Shown here piece by piece: positions 1 to 7,649 of a DNA stretch of 17,909 bases. Source of the stretch: Cyclobacteriaceae bacterium (lineage in GTDB: Bacteria > Bacteroidota > Bacteroidia > Cytophagales > Cyclobacteriaceae). Position numbers and translations under genes: made by a program. The notes beneath the pieces are model-generated. The model worked only from the letters and a program-made list of their open reading frames with translations, was not told where the DNA came from and searched no databases. Each line of letters begins with the position of its first letter. Position 1 is the first letter of the stretch. The stretch lies in contig JALWRJ010000312.1 of assembly GCA_026994125.1 (NCBI GenBank), positions 1-17,909 on the forward strand, given 5' to 3'.

Positions 1-141
1 GCTTTAAAAAATGTACCTGAGGGGCATATTTTCCATGTAATTACCTATGGCAAAGGGCGTATGGGCTCACATGCCTCACAACTTAGCCAGGAAGAACGAT
101 GGAAAATCGTTCGTTATGTACAAACCTTACAACGACAATAA
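1..141 (+). CDS. actE: ActE C-terminus (monoheme cytochrome c of alternative complex III), partial
   Basis: Only the last 46 codons are in the window; the reading frame is open from base 1 and ends with TAA at 139-141. The translation has the tail of a class I cytochrome c domain: a YGKGRMGSHA stretch whose Met (residue 21 of the fragment) fits the distal haem ligand, then a final amphipathic helix EERWKIVRYVQTLQ. The CXXCH haem site lies before the window. Family knowledge: ActE is a periplasmic lipid-anchored monohaem subunit of the quinol:cytochrome c/HiPIP oxidoreductase (alternative complex III). The call rests on this tail plus the actF and oxidase genes directly downstream (9-bp gap). 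It could in principle be another small cytochrome c, but the position is the standard one for actE. Confidence 0.8.
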   Translation, partial: ALKNVPEGHIFHVITYGKGRMGSHASQLSQEERWKIVRYVQTLQRQ

Positions 142-150
142 ATAGAAGTT

Positions 151-1470
151 ATGAACATTGCAGACGAAAGATTTGAATTTACTTCCAAGGCCAAACGAAA
201 CCTGGCTATTCTTATAGTGGTGGGTATTGTGTTGTTACTTGTGGGAGTGCTGTCTAATATGGGAGGCAGTGGCCAACATGCCGAAGAACATGCCAGCTTG
301 CAAACTACTATAGCTAAAGATTTAGTGGCCTATAATGCCGAGGGTGCGGCCGGTGCCGAACACCACGAAACAGCCACCTGGCTAAAAAGACTTTACGCTA
401 ACTTGTGGATTAATAATGTGTTTTTTGCCGGGTTAGGGATTATCGGATTGTTTTTTATAGCTATACAATATGTATCGCAGGCTGCTTGGTCAACGGGTTT
501 TTTACGTATTCCTACCGCCATGGCCAATTGGTTACCCATTGCCGGGGTACTAATGCTTGTTGTGTTTTGGTTGGGTAAACATGACTTGTTCCATTGGACA
601 CACGAATACCTCTATGATTCAAGCAACCCACAATACGATCCTATTTTAGACGGAAAGAAAGGATTTTTAAATCTGCCCTTTTACTTAATTAGAATGGTTG
701 GTTTTTTTGCTGTATGGTCGCTTTTCTTTTACTATATTAAAAAGCATATTTTAGCCGAAGATACCGAAACTCCGGGAGTAACTCGTTGGAAAAAAATTCG
801 TTCGGCTTCGGCCTGGTTTATTGTGTTTTTTGGGTACTCTTCATCTATTGGCGCATGGGATTGGGTCATGTCCATCGACCCCCACTGGTATAGTACCTTG
901 TTTGGCTGGTATGTGTTCTCCAGCTGGTGGGTTGCCGGCTTAGCACTTATTGCCCTGTTTGTAGTTATTCTTAAAGAAAACGGTTACCTGTCTATTGTAA
1001 ACGAAAATCATTTGCACGATTTAGGTAAGTTTGTATTTGGTTTTACCATATTTTGGGCCTACCTGTGGTTTTCCCAGTTTTTGCTAATTTATTATGCTAA
1101 TATACCCGAAGAATCAGTGTATTTTGTGCAACGGTTATCTTCAGCCCAGTACCGCCCATTTTTCTTTATTAATTTATTCATCAATTTTGTGTTTCCATTC
1201 CTGTTTTTAATGACACGCGATTCGAAACGACAATTAGCTACCATGAAAGTAGCTGCTGTGGTTGTTATAGCCGGCCATTGGATAGATTTTTGGCTAATGG
1301 TAACACCAGGTGTGATGAAATTTGAAGGAGGATTTGGATTTATGGAAATAGGGAGCACTTTAATTTATTTGGGTTTATTCTTATGGGTTACACTAAGTAA
1401 TTTAGCCAAGCACCTGTTGGTTCCGAAAAATCATCCAACCCTCGAAGAAAGTTTACATCATCATATTTAA
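151..1470 (+). CDS. actF: ActF, quinone-side membrane subunit of alternative complex III
   Basis: This 439-residue protein is an integral membrane subunit of the quinol:cytochrome c oxidoreductase that replaces the bc1 complex in many Bacteroidota. About ten hydrophobic helices are visible, the first at residues 17-36. A polar, His-rich loop (about 40-75) follows it. The family signature MSIDPHWYSTLFGWYVF lies mid-protein, and a second conserved block begins LHDLGKFVFGFTIFWAY. ActF and ActC are NrfD/PsrC-like; the family receives electrons from menaquinol and passes them to the haem and Fe-S subunits. The natural C-terminus is HHHI. The start is ATG, 9 bp after actE, without a Shine-Dalgarno sequence. 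It is followed after 71 bp by coxB, so the complex and its terminal oxidase are probably cotranscribed, consistent with the known Act-oxidase supercomplex. Confidence 0.9.
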   Translation: MNIADERFEFTSKAKRNLAILIVVGIVLLLVGVLSNMGGSGQHAEEHASLQTTIAKDLVAYNAEGAAGAEHHETATWLKRLYANLWINNVFFAGLGIIGLFFIAIQYVSQAAWSTGFLRIPTAMANWLPIAGVLMLVVFWLGKHDLFHWTHEYLYDSSNPQYDPILDGKKGFLNLPFYLIRMVGFFAVWSLFFYYIKKHILAEDTETPGVTRWKKIRSASAWFIVFFGYSSSIGAWDWVMSIDPHWYSTLFGWYVFSSWWVAGLALIALFVVILKENGYLSIVNENHLHDLGKFVFGFTIFWAYLWFSQFLLIYYANIPEESVYFVQRLSSAQYRPFFFINLFINFVFPFLFLMTRDSKRQLATMKVAAVVVIAGHWIDFWLMVTPGVMKFEGGFGFMEIGSTLIYLGLFLWVTLSNLAKHLLVPKNHPTLEESLHHHI

Positions 1471-1541
1471 AAAATGTATATTATTAACCAAAGTTAAAGC
1501 AGGTTTAATAATTGTTTATAACGACTTAATCTATACAAAAA

Positions 1542-2600
1542 ATGCAGAATTTGTTAATAGGCGCAAGTGTAGTAGTAGCATTATTGGTGCTATTTATGGT
1601 TTACAAACTGGCTACACTTATACATGTTGCTAAAGGCAGCAAAACGGACGAAGATGCCGGAAGTAATACAGTAAACGGCTACTTAATGTTGGCGTTCCTC
1701 ATTATTGGGGGTATTGCCGCTACCTGGTCGGCCATGAGTTACTTTGACCTGTACAACATTCCGGTAGCTTCGGAACATGGAGTAAAAACCGATAAAATGT
1801 TTTGGGTTACTATGCTCATTACAGGCCTGGCCTTTGTTATTACCAATGTGCTGTTATTTTATTTTGCCTTTAGGTATCGTTATAATAAAAACAATACGGC
1901 TACTTATTATCCTGATAATAGTAAGCTGGAAATGGCCTGGACTGTAATACCTGCCGTGGTGTTAACCATATTAATTGGTTATGGATTAAAATTATGGAAT
2001 AATATTACCGATGTGGCTCCTAAGGAAGCTGAGGTGATTGAAATAATGGGAGCACAGTTTGCTTGGCGTGTACGCTACCCGGGTGCCGATAATAAACTAG
2101 GAAAATATGATTACCGCAAAATAGATGACTCCAACGCCTTTGGTATGGATTTATCGGATAAAAATTCGCATGATGACTTTGTGCCTCGCGAAATTCATTT
2201 TCCGGTTAATAAACCTGTTCTATTAAAAATTCGGGCGCGTGATGTGTTACATAGCGTATATATGCCTCATTTTAGGGTTAAAATGGATGCCGTACCGGGT
2301 ATGCCTACGCAATTTTGGTTTGTGCCTAAAAAAACAACCGAAGATATGCGCAAAGAAACCGGCAACCCTGACTTTAATTATGAGTTAGCTTGTGCTGAGA
2401 TATGTGGAAAAGGGCATTTTTCGATGCGTATGTTAATTGTAGTAGATACCCCGGAAGAATACGAAGCCTGGAAAAAGAAACAGAAAACCTGGCTAGCTCA
2501 AAACCCGGAATACTTAGCGCAAGTGCCCGAAGAACTTAAAGAGGTGGCTATGCTCTCTGCTGGAATTGAAAATAACGAGTCTAACGATTCATCATTATAA
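1542..2600 (+). CDS. coxB: Cytochrome c oxidase subunit II (CuA subunit)
   Basis: This is a 352-residue subunit II that accepts electrons from cytochrome c at a binuclear CuA centre and passes them to haem a. All CuA ligands are visible in the C-terminal cupredoxin domain: H237, then C284, E286 (backbone), C288, H292 and M295 within CAEICGKGHFSM. Four hydrophobic segments are seen (about 3-29, 46-68, 86-112, 130-152), two more than the hairpin of the classical subunit; the extra N-terminal pair is, to my knowledge, common in Bacteroidota. A charged tail of about 55 residues follows the CuA domain, but there is no CXXCH, so no fused cytochrome c domain of the true caa3 kind. Soluble or Act-bound cytochrome c must therefore deliver electrons. 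The start ATG follows an A-rich stretch, and coxA begins 21 bp after the stop. Confidence 0.95.
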   Translation: MQNLLIGASVVVALLVLFMVYKLATLIHVAKGSKTDEDAGSNTVNGYLMLAFLIIGGIAATWSAMSYFDLYNIPVASEHGVKTDKMFWVTMLITGLAFVITNVLLFYFAFRYRYNKNNTATYYPDNSKLEMAWTVIPAVVLTILIGYGLKLWNNITDVAPKEAEVIEIMGAQFAWRVRYPGADNKLGKYDYRKIDDSNAFGMDLSDKNSHDDFVPREIHFPVNKPVLLKIRARDVLHSVYMPHFRVKMDAVPGMPTQFWFVPKKTTEDMRKETGNPDFNYELACAEICGKGHFSMRMLIVVDTPEEYEAWKKKQKTWLAQNPEYLAQVPEELKEVAMLSAGIENNESNDSSL

Positions 2601-2621
2601 GATATTTAATTTACTGAAATT

Positions 2622-4496
2622 ATGTCAACCGCTCACGTAGATTTAACGGACGAAATGGGACACGAAGATCATGGACACCATGAACAAGGGTTTGTGTCGA
2701 AATATATATTTAGCACCGACCATAAAATAATTGCCAAGCAATTTTTAATTTCTGGTATTGTATGGGCTCTTATAGGAGGCTTACTATCGGTTATTTTTAG
2801 GTTACAACTTGGTTTCCCCGATATGGATATGTCGTGGTTAAGCCCACTCTTGGGTAAATGGATAAATATTGACCCCGGCACAGGTGTAGGTAAACTAGAT
2901 ACCGGGTTTTACCTGGCATTGGTAACTATGCATGGTACCATAATGGTGTTTTTTGTACTTACTGCTGGTCTTAGCGGTACGTTTAGTAACTTCCTTATTC
3001 CTTTACAAATTGGTGCCCGCGATATGGCCTCCGGTTTTATGAACATGCTTTCGTATTGGTTCTTTTTCTTGTCCAGCGTGATTATGTTTATTTCGTTCTT
3101 TATCTCAACCGGTCCTGCTTCGGGTAGTTGGGTTATTTATCCCCCCTTGAGTGCTTTGCCACAAGCGATGGAGGGGTCAGGTTTAGGTATGACTTTGTGG
3201 TTGGTAGCCATGGCTCTCTTTATTGTTTCTACCTTGCTAGGAGGTATTAATTACATAGCCACGGTTATTAATATGCGTACCGAAGGGATGTCGTTTACCA
3301 AGCTTCCTTTAACTATTTGGGCCTTCTTTTTAACAGCTATTATTGGTTTATTATCATTTCCGGTACTACTTTCGGCTGCTTTGTTGTTAATACTCGACCG
3401 CAGCTTTGGCACCAGCTTTTACTTGTCGGAAATTTATATTGGTGGAGAGGCTTTGCCTAATATGGGGGGTAGCCCTATTTTGTTTCAGCATTTGTTTTGG
3501 TTTTTAGGTCACCCCGAGGTGTATATTGTATTATTACCTTCGCTAGGTATTACTTCTGAGATAATTTCGACCAATTCGCGCAAACCTATTTTTGGGTATA
3601 AAGCTATGATTGGTTCCATGATGGGGATAGCTATACTTTCGTTTGTAGTATGGGCGCATCACATGTTTGTAACCGGGATGAATCCTTTTGCAGGCTCTAT
3701 CTTTATGATTTTAACCCTTATTATTGCTGTGCCATCGGCCATTAAATCGTTTAACTACCTTACCACGTTGTGGAAAGGGAATATTATATTTACTCCAGCC
3801 ATGTTGTTTTCAATAGGGTTGGTTTCGTTCTTTATTTCAGGAGGTATTACCGGTATCTTTTTGGGTAATGCAGCCTTAGATATTCAACTCCACGATACGT
3901 ATTTTGTGGTAGCGCACTTCCATTTGGTAATGGGCAGTGCAGCTTTCTTTGGTATGTTGGCTGGGGTGTACCATTGGTTTCCTAAAATGTTTGGCCGTAT
4001 GATGGATAGAAAATTAGGCTATGTACACTTTTGGTTGTCTTTTATAGGTATTTACCTGATTTTCTTTCCTATGCACTACATTGGTATTGCCGGGTACCCA
4101 CGTAGGTATTACTCATTTACTAATTTTGATACCTTTAGCACCTTTGCGGACTTAAATTCTTTCATCAGTTTGGCAGCCATTGCTACCTTTATAGCCCAAT
4201 TAATATTTGTGTTTAACTTTTTCTACAGTATATTCCGTGGTAAAAAAGCGACCCAAAATCCATGGAAATCGAATACTCTGGAGTGGACAACGCCTATTAA
4301 CCCGGGACACGGAAACTGGCCTGGTGCTATTCCTAAAGTGTATCGTTGGCCCTACGATTACAGTAAACCCGGTGCTAAAGATGATTTTATTCCGCAGACA
4401 GTACCCTATGCCGAAACTCCGGAGAGCAACTTGCCACACGAGCAGGAATTGGCTGGGTTAGAAAGCAATAATGATAACGCTATTAAAGTAGATTAA
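2622..4496 (+). CDS. coxA: Cytochrome c oxidase subunit I (haem a/a3-CuB, O2-reducing)
   Basis: This 624-residue catalytic subunit reduces O2 to water and pumps protons. Visible key residues are: low-spin haem a ligands H104 and H434; haem a3 ligand H432 (AHFH); CuB ligands H297, H346 and H347; and Y301 in GHPEVY, the expected His-Tyr cross-link partner. D-channel residues D134 and N141 keep the seven-residue spacing of the family, and E299 is the gating Glu. K375 in VPSAIKSF fits the K-channel lysine. Together these place it in the A1-type proton-pumping oxidases. The N-terminus is His/Asp/Glu-rich (residues 5-20) before the conserved FSTDHKIIAKQF entry, and the C-terminus has a polar tail after the last helix. 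It sits between coxB and ctaB, with only 2 bp before the ctaB start. Confidence 0.97.
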   Translation: MSTAHVDLTDEMGHEDHGHHEQGFVSKYIFSTDHKIIAKQFLISGIVWALIGGLLSVIFRLQLGFPDMDMSWLSPLLGKWINIDPGTGVGKLDTGFYLALVTMHGTIMVFFVLTAGLSGTFSNFLIPLQIGARDMASGFMNMLSYWFFFLSSVIMFISFFISTGPASGSWVIYPPLSALPQAMEGSGLGMTLWLVAMALFIVSTLLGGINYIATVINMRTEGMSFTKLPLTIWAFFLTAIIGLLSFPVLLSAALLLILDRSFGTSFYLSEIYIGGEALPNMGGSPILFQHLFWFLGHPEVYIVLLPSLGITSEIISTNSRKPIFGYKAMIGSMMGIAILSFVVWAHHMFVTGMNPFAGSIFMILTLIIAVPSAIKSFNYLTTLWKGNIIFTPAMLFSIGLVSFFISGGITGIFLGNAALDIQLHDTYFVVAHFHLVMGSAAFFGMLAGVYHWFPKMFGRMMDRKLGYVHFWLSFIGIYLIFFPMHYIGIAGYPRRYYSFTNFDTFSTFADLNSFISLAAIATFIAQLIFVFNFFYSIFRGKKATQNPWKSNTLEWTTPINPGHGNWPGAIPKVYRWPYDYSKPGAKDDFIPQTVPYAETPESNLPHEQELAGLESNNDNAIKVD

Positions 4497-4498
4497 CC

Positions 4499-5413
4499 TT
4501 GAATAACGCAGTAAGTTATACGACTATCCGGCCTATTGCCCTAAAAGATCGCATTAAAGCGTATGTGGAACTACTCAAGCTCCGCCTTTCGTTTTTGGTT
4601 GCTTTTTCTTCGGCATTTGGGTATGCCTTAGGGGCATCTCAAATAGATTTGTTTACCTTAACTTGCTTGTTTATAGGTGGTTTGCTGGTTTCGGGTGCTT
4701 CGGTTACCATTAACCAAGTATTAGAGCGCGATTTGGATAAGCTCATGAAACGTACCCAAAACAGGCCATTACCTACCCATCGTATTACGGTTAATGCAGC
4801 CTGGATGTTTGCTTTTAGTATGGGAGTTATTGGGTTAACCATATTGGCTGTTACCACTAACATGCTTACCGTGGCCTTGTCTTTTTTGAGTCTGTTACTT
4901 TACAGTTTTGTGTACACACCCCTAAAAAAAGTGGGTCCTATAGCTGTATTTGTAGGAGCCATTCCGGGAGCTTTGCCTCCTTTGCTGGGCTGGGTGGCAG
5001 CAACGGGTCATATTTCGGTGGCTGCCTTGGTTATATTTGGCCTGCAATTTATTTGGCAATTCCCTCATTTTTGGGCCATTGCCTGGGTGGCAGACGAAGA
5101 TTATAAGAAAGCCGGATTTAAACTGTTGCCTTCGGGTGGTAAGAAGGATTTAAATACCGCTTTTCAGATTATGATTTATACCCTGGTATTAATTCCGTTA
5201 GGGGTATTGCCCTCTGAATTTGGTATTACTGGGCTTTATTCGGCTTTTGTGGTTACCTTATGTGGAGCGCTATTTTTTGCACAAACATTTTATTTAATGA
5301 AACAATGCCTGGTAGGTGAGGAGCGGTCTTATAAAGCTGCCCGTTCTATTATGTTTGGCTCGTTTATTTATTTACCTGTTGTGCAATTAGCTTTAATTTT
5401 GGATAAAATATAA
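4499..5413 (+). CDS. ctaB: Protohaem IX farnesyltransferase (haem O synthase)
   Basis: This 304-residue UbiA-superfamily prenyltransferase adds a farnesyl group to haem b to give haem O, the precursor of haem A in the oxidase encoded beside it. The first Asp-rich motif is clear (NQVLERDLDKLMKRTQNRPL, the N-x3-D-x2-D form with RTxxRP). The second conserved segment is DEDYKKAGFKLLP. About eight to nine membrane helices are visible. The only suitable start is TTG at 4499, two bases after the coxA stop; the next in-frame ATG lies beyond the first Asp motif helix, so TTG is very likely. The stop overlaps the next gene's ATG (TAATG), suggesting translational coupling. Haem A synthase (CtaA) is not in the window. 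Confidence 0.95.
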   Translation: MNNAVSYTTIRPIALKDRIKAYVELLKLRLSFLVAFSSAFGYALGASQIDLFTLTCLFIGGLLVSGASVTINQVLERDLDKLMKRTQNRPLPTHRITVNAAWMFAFSMGVIGLTILAVTTNMLTVALSFLSLLLYSFVYTPLKKVGPIAVFVGAIPGALPPLLGWVAATGHISVAALVIFGLQFIWQFPHFWAIAWVADEDYKKAGFKLLPSGGKKDLNTAFQIMIYTLVLIPLGVLPSEFGITGLYSAFVVTLCGALFFAQTFYLMKQCLVGEERSYKAARSIMFGSFIYLPVVQLALILDKI

Positions 5414-5994
5414 TGGTAACGGATATTAAACTGAAAGAAGTGCCTAAAAAGCAATTGGCTATTCAACCAAAGAAATTTATTCTATGGTTGTTTATGGTAT
5501 CTATTGTAATGGTGTTTGCTGCTTTAACCAGTGGTTTTATTGTGCGCCAAGCCGAAGGTAACTGGTTGGCGTATGCGCTGCCTTCACAACTGTGGGTAAG
5601 CACCTGCATTATTTTGTTAAGTAGTGGAACAGCTATATGGGCTTTAAAATCTTCTAAATCAGGAAATTTAACTACTACAAGAACCGGTTTAATTCTTACC
5701 CTGCTTTTGGGGCTGGCTTTTTTAGTTACGCAATTTTGGGTATGGAGTGTGTTGGTAGATAATAAAATATATTTTGTGGGGAACCCTGCTGGTTCCTTTT
5801 TGTATGTTTTAATGGGGGTACATGCTTTTCACTTACTTAGTGGTTTGCTGTACTTGCTTATTATGCTTATTCGGGCTTATAAGGTTCGGTCTGCAGAGCA
5901 AATCCAATTTCATTTAGGCCTTAGTACCACGTATTGGCACTTTTTGACCGGCCTTTGGGTTTATTTATATGTGTTTTTAATTATATATCATTAA
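5413..5994 (+). CDS. Cytochrome oxidase subunit III family protein, short diverged paralogue
   Basis: This 193-residue, five-helix protein belongs to the haem-copper oxidase subunit III family, as shown by GVHAFHLLSGL (about 135-145) and the final TYWHFLTGLWVYLYVF helix. It differs from the paralogue directly downstream: where subunit III normally has the membrane Glu of a QxxEW-like motif (the DCCD-reactive, lipid-associated residue), this protein reads QFWVW, with V110 replacing Glu. It is intact and starts at the ATG overlapping the ctaB stop by one base, so it should be expressed with the oxidase. Tandem subunit III-like genes are common in Bacteroidota cox operons. Whether both are in one complex cannot be told from sequence; a structural or assembly role is an inference. 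Confidence 0.85.
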   Translation: MVTDIKLKEVPKKQLAIQPKKFILWLFMVSIVMVFAALTSGFIVRQAEGNWLAYALPSQLWVSTCIILLSSGTAIWALKSSKSGNLTTTRTGLILTLLLGLAFLVTQFWVWSVLVDNKIYFVGNPAGSFLYVLMGVHAFHLLSGLLYLLIMLIRAYKVRSAEQIQFHLGLSTTYWHFLTGLWVYLYVFLIIYH

Positions 5995-6004
5995 TAACTA
6001 AAGT

Positions 6005-6667
6005 ATGTCAACTACAACAATAGCAACATCCGATTGGACAGGAGGGAAATCTCCTTTTAATGTAAGCTATGGTAAGCTTATGATGTGGTTATTCCTTTTA
6101 TCGGATGCCTTTACATTTTCTGGATTTTTAATTGCCTATGGGTTGGTACGTTCAAGTGCAAAAGATTGGCCTGTACCCGAGGAGGTATTTAATGCCATGC
6201 CCTTTGCACATGGCCTAAATGCCCCCCTCATCTTTGTAGGTATTATGACCTTTATCCTTATTTTAAGCTCTGTTACTATGGTGTTTGCCGTAGATGCCGG
6301 CCATCGGATGGACAAGAAGGGCGTAGCCAAATGGATGGGTTGGACAATTGTTGGGGGTATTACCTTTTTAAGCTGTCAGGCTTGGGAATGGACGCACTTT
6401 ATTATTGGTACCGGCAACGGTGGAGCCAATTTGGTGTGGAATGAATATGGCCCCCAAAGTTTTGCGGCATTCTTTTTCTTTATAACAGGCTTTCATGGTA
6501 CCCACGTACTAAGTGGGGTTATAATTAACTACCTGGTGTACTACAATACGCTTAGGGGAGTGTACGAAAAACGAGGACATTATGATATGGTAGAAAAGGT
6601 TGGTTTGTACTGGCATTTTATTGATTTGGTGTGGGTATTTGTGTTTACCTTTTTCTATCTTGTATAA
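6005..6667 (+). CDS. coxC: Cytochrome c oxidase subunit III
   Basis: This 220-residue subunit III has five helices and binds the side of subunit I, stabilising proton uptake through the D channel in the known family. Seen features are: CQAWEWTHF with the conserved membrane Glu at E128, FHGTHVLSGVIINYLVYY, and the terminal YWHFIDLVWVFVFTFFYL helix. The soluble N-terminus ends in WTGGKSPFNVSYGKL, after which helix 1 begins at about residue 25. It lacks the first two helices of the seven-helix mitochondrial type, as is usual for short bacterial forms. The gene follows the diverged paralogue by 10 bp and precedes the subunit IV-like gene by 24 bp. It is the more canonical of the two paralogues. 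Confidence 0.92.
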   Translation: MSTTTIATSDWTGGKSPFNVSYGKLMMWLFLLSDAFTFSGFLIAYGLVRSSAKDWPVPEEVFNAMPFAHGLNAPLIFVGIMTFILILSSVTMVFAVDAGHRMDKKGVAKWMGWTIVGGITFLSCQAWEWTHFIIGTGNGGANLVWNEYGPQSFAAFFFFITGFHGTHVLSGVIINYLVYYNTLRGVYEKRGHYDMVEKVGLYWHFIDLVWVFVFTFFYLV

Positions 6668-6691
6668 TACAAAATTAAAGACCGTAATATT

Positions 6692-7018
6692 ATGAATACT
6701 GAAGATACCAATGTTGTTGTTGAGCCCGTAGATAAGGCTAAAAGAAAACAGCTTATCCGTGTGGCTGTTATATTAACTATTATAACTGCCATTGAATTTA
6801 TCATTGCCTACACCATGCCCGGAGGCACCTTGCGAACTTCTATTTTTGTGCCTATGACACTGGTTAAGGCCTTTTACATTGTTTGGGAGTTTATGCACTT
6901 AGGCCATGAAGTAAAAGGATTAAAATGGATGGTGATTGCCCCATTACTCTTCGTGGTGTGGCTCATAGTTGCCTTGCTCATGGAAGGCGAGTATATCTAC
7001 GAAGTGTTATTTATGTAA
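6692..7018 (+). CDS. Cytochrome c oxidase subunit IV-like small membrane protein
   Basis: This 108-residue protein has three hydrophobic helices (about 22-43, 50-68, 79-98), in the pattern of prokaryotic cytochrome c oxidase subunit IV (COX4_pro/CyoD-like). The segment LVKAFYIVWEFMHLGHEVKG is typical of the family and has conserved Glu/His between helices 2 and 3. The family is thought to aid assembly or stability of the CuB site. As last gene of the main block it is followed 15 bp later by a strong hairpin terminator. Start ATG is preceded by an A/T-rich leader without Shine-Dalgarno sequence. Confidence 0.88.
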   Translation: MNTEDTNVVVEPVDKAKRKQLIRVAVILTIITAIEFIIAYTMPGGTLRTSIFVPMTLVKAFYIVWEFMHLGHEVKGLKWMVIAPLLFVVWLIVALLMEGEYIYEVLFM

Positions 7019-7033
7019 CCGATTACAATTTTG

Positions 7034-7069
7034 AACAAAAAATCAGGCTGTATGGCCTGATTTTTTGTT
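7034..7069. terminator. Bidirectional intrinsic terminator after the oxidase block
   Basis: A perfect 15-bp inverted repeat (7034-7048 with 7055-7069) encloses a 6-base loop TGTATG. The stem has a GC-rich tip (TCAGGC/GCCTGA) and A-run/T-run flanks, so it can work as a rho-independent terminator on either strand. It begins 15 bp past the subunit IV-like stop. It should end or attenuate the act-cox transcript before the SCO-like and DUF420 genes, which then need readthrough or their own promoter in 7070-7100. Confidence 0.85.
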
Positions 7070-7100
7070 TATAACCTTTTGCGATAAAGTTTGAAGTATA

Positions 7101-7649
7101 TTGAATAAACTAATAAAAATAGCGATTTTGGTGGTTACAATGGTTGTGCCGGCAGGTATCTTTCTATTTTTACGTGGGTTTGGCCAAAATGAATTTACTA
7201 TTCCTGTTTATTACCAGCATGGTCTCTCTTTTACAGGTTGCAATACTGCTACCTCACCCCATAAAGTGCTTTTTGCTACTTATGCAGACCCAATGCCCCA
7301 TCTGTTTTATTTTCCGCAATGGGTGCAACATCAAAATTTTTATCGCGAAGCCAGGCGTATTCACGCTAAATATCCGGCAGTACAGTTTACAGCTATTGCC
7401 GATACAATAGTAACGCCTGCCATTGGCAATGTGTGGATCGTAGATACACCCAGGCAACTACTGCAAATTGCCAACTGTGAATTAGCCTGGGGCGAAGCTA
7501 CTTACCTAACGGCTCCGGATCGTTTTAACCAGTTGGTCTTAGTTGATAAACATAATCATATAAGAGGCTATTATACAGGAGATAGCCTGGAAGACATGGA
7601 TAGGTTGGATATTGAATTAGACATATTATTGAACCATGCAAACGAATAA
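7101..7649 (+). CDS. SCO1/SenC-like thioredoxin-fold protein lacking the copper-binding motif
   Basis: This is a 182-residue protein with an N-terminal hydrophobic anchor (about 5-24), then GQNEFTIPVYY and a C-terminal block RFNQLVLVDKHNHIRGYYTG followed by a DxxRLDIELDILL helix. These match the edges of SCO family proteins (copper chaperones for the CuA site), which commonly accompany DUF420 genes in Bacteroidota. However, the CxxxCP copper motif is absent: only C47 (in FTGCNTATSP) and C126 exist, far apart. The conserved His before the LVD strand is also missing (DRFNQ). A classical copper-transfer role is therefore doubtful. The start is TTG at 7101, which gives a full anchor; ATG at 7140 would cut into it. 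The 3' end overlaps the DUF420 gene by 14 bp. Assignment as degenerate SCO is moderate; another thioredoxin-like protein is possible. Confidence 0.65.
   Translation: MNKLIKIAILVVTMVVPAGIFLFLRGFGQNEFTIPVYYQHGLSFTGCNTATSPHKVLFATYADPMPHLFYFPQWVQHQNFYREARRIHAKYPAVQFTAIADTIVTPAIGNVWIVDTPRQLLQIANCELAWGEATYLTAPDRFNQLVLVDKHNHIRGYYTGDSLEDMDRLDIELDILLNHANE

Noticed and set aside
1458..1470. C-terminal HHH of ActF as an engineered tag
   Set aside because: It is three His in a natural charged tail, and everything around it is native chromosomal sequence.
5413..5994. The short subunit III paralogue as a decayed pseudogene
   Set aside because: The frame is intact, coupled to ctaB by TAATG, and retains the family helices, so it looks functional.
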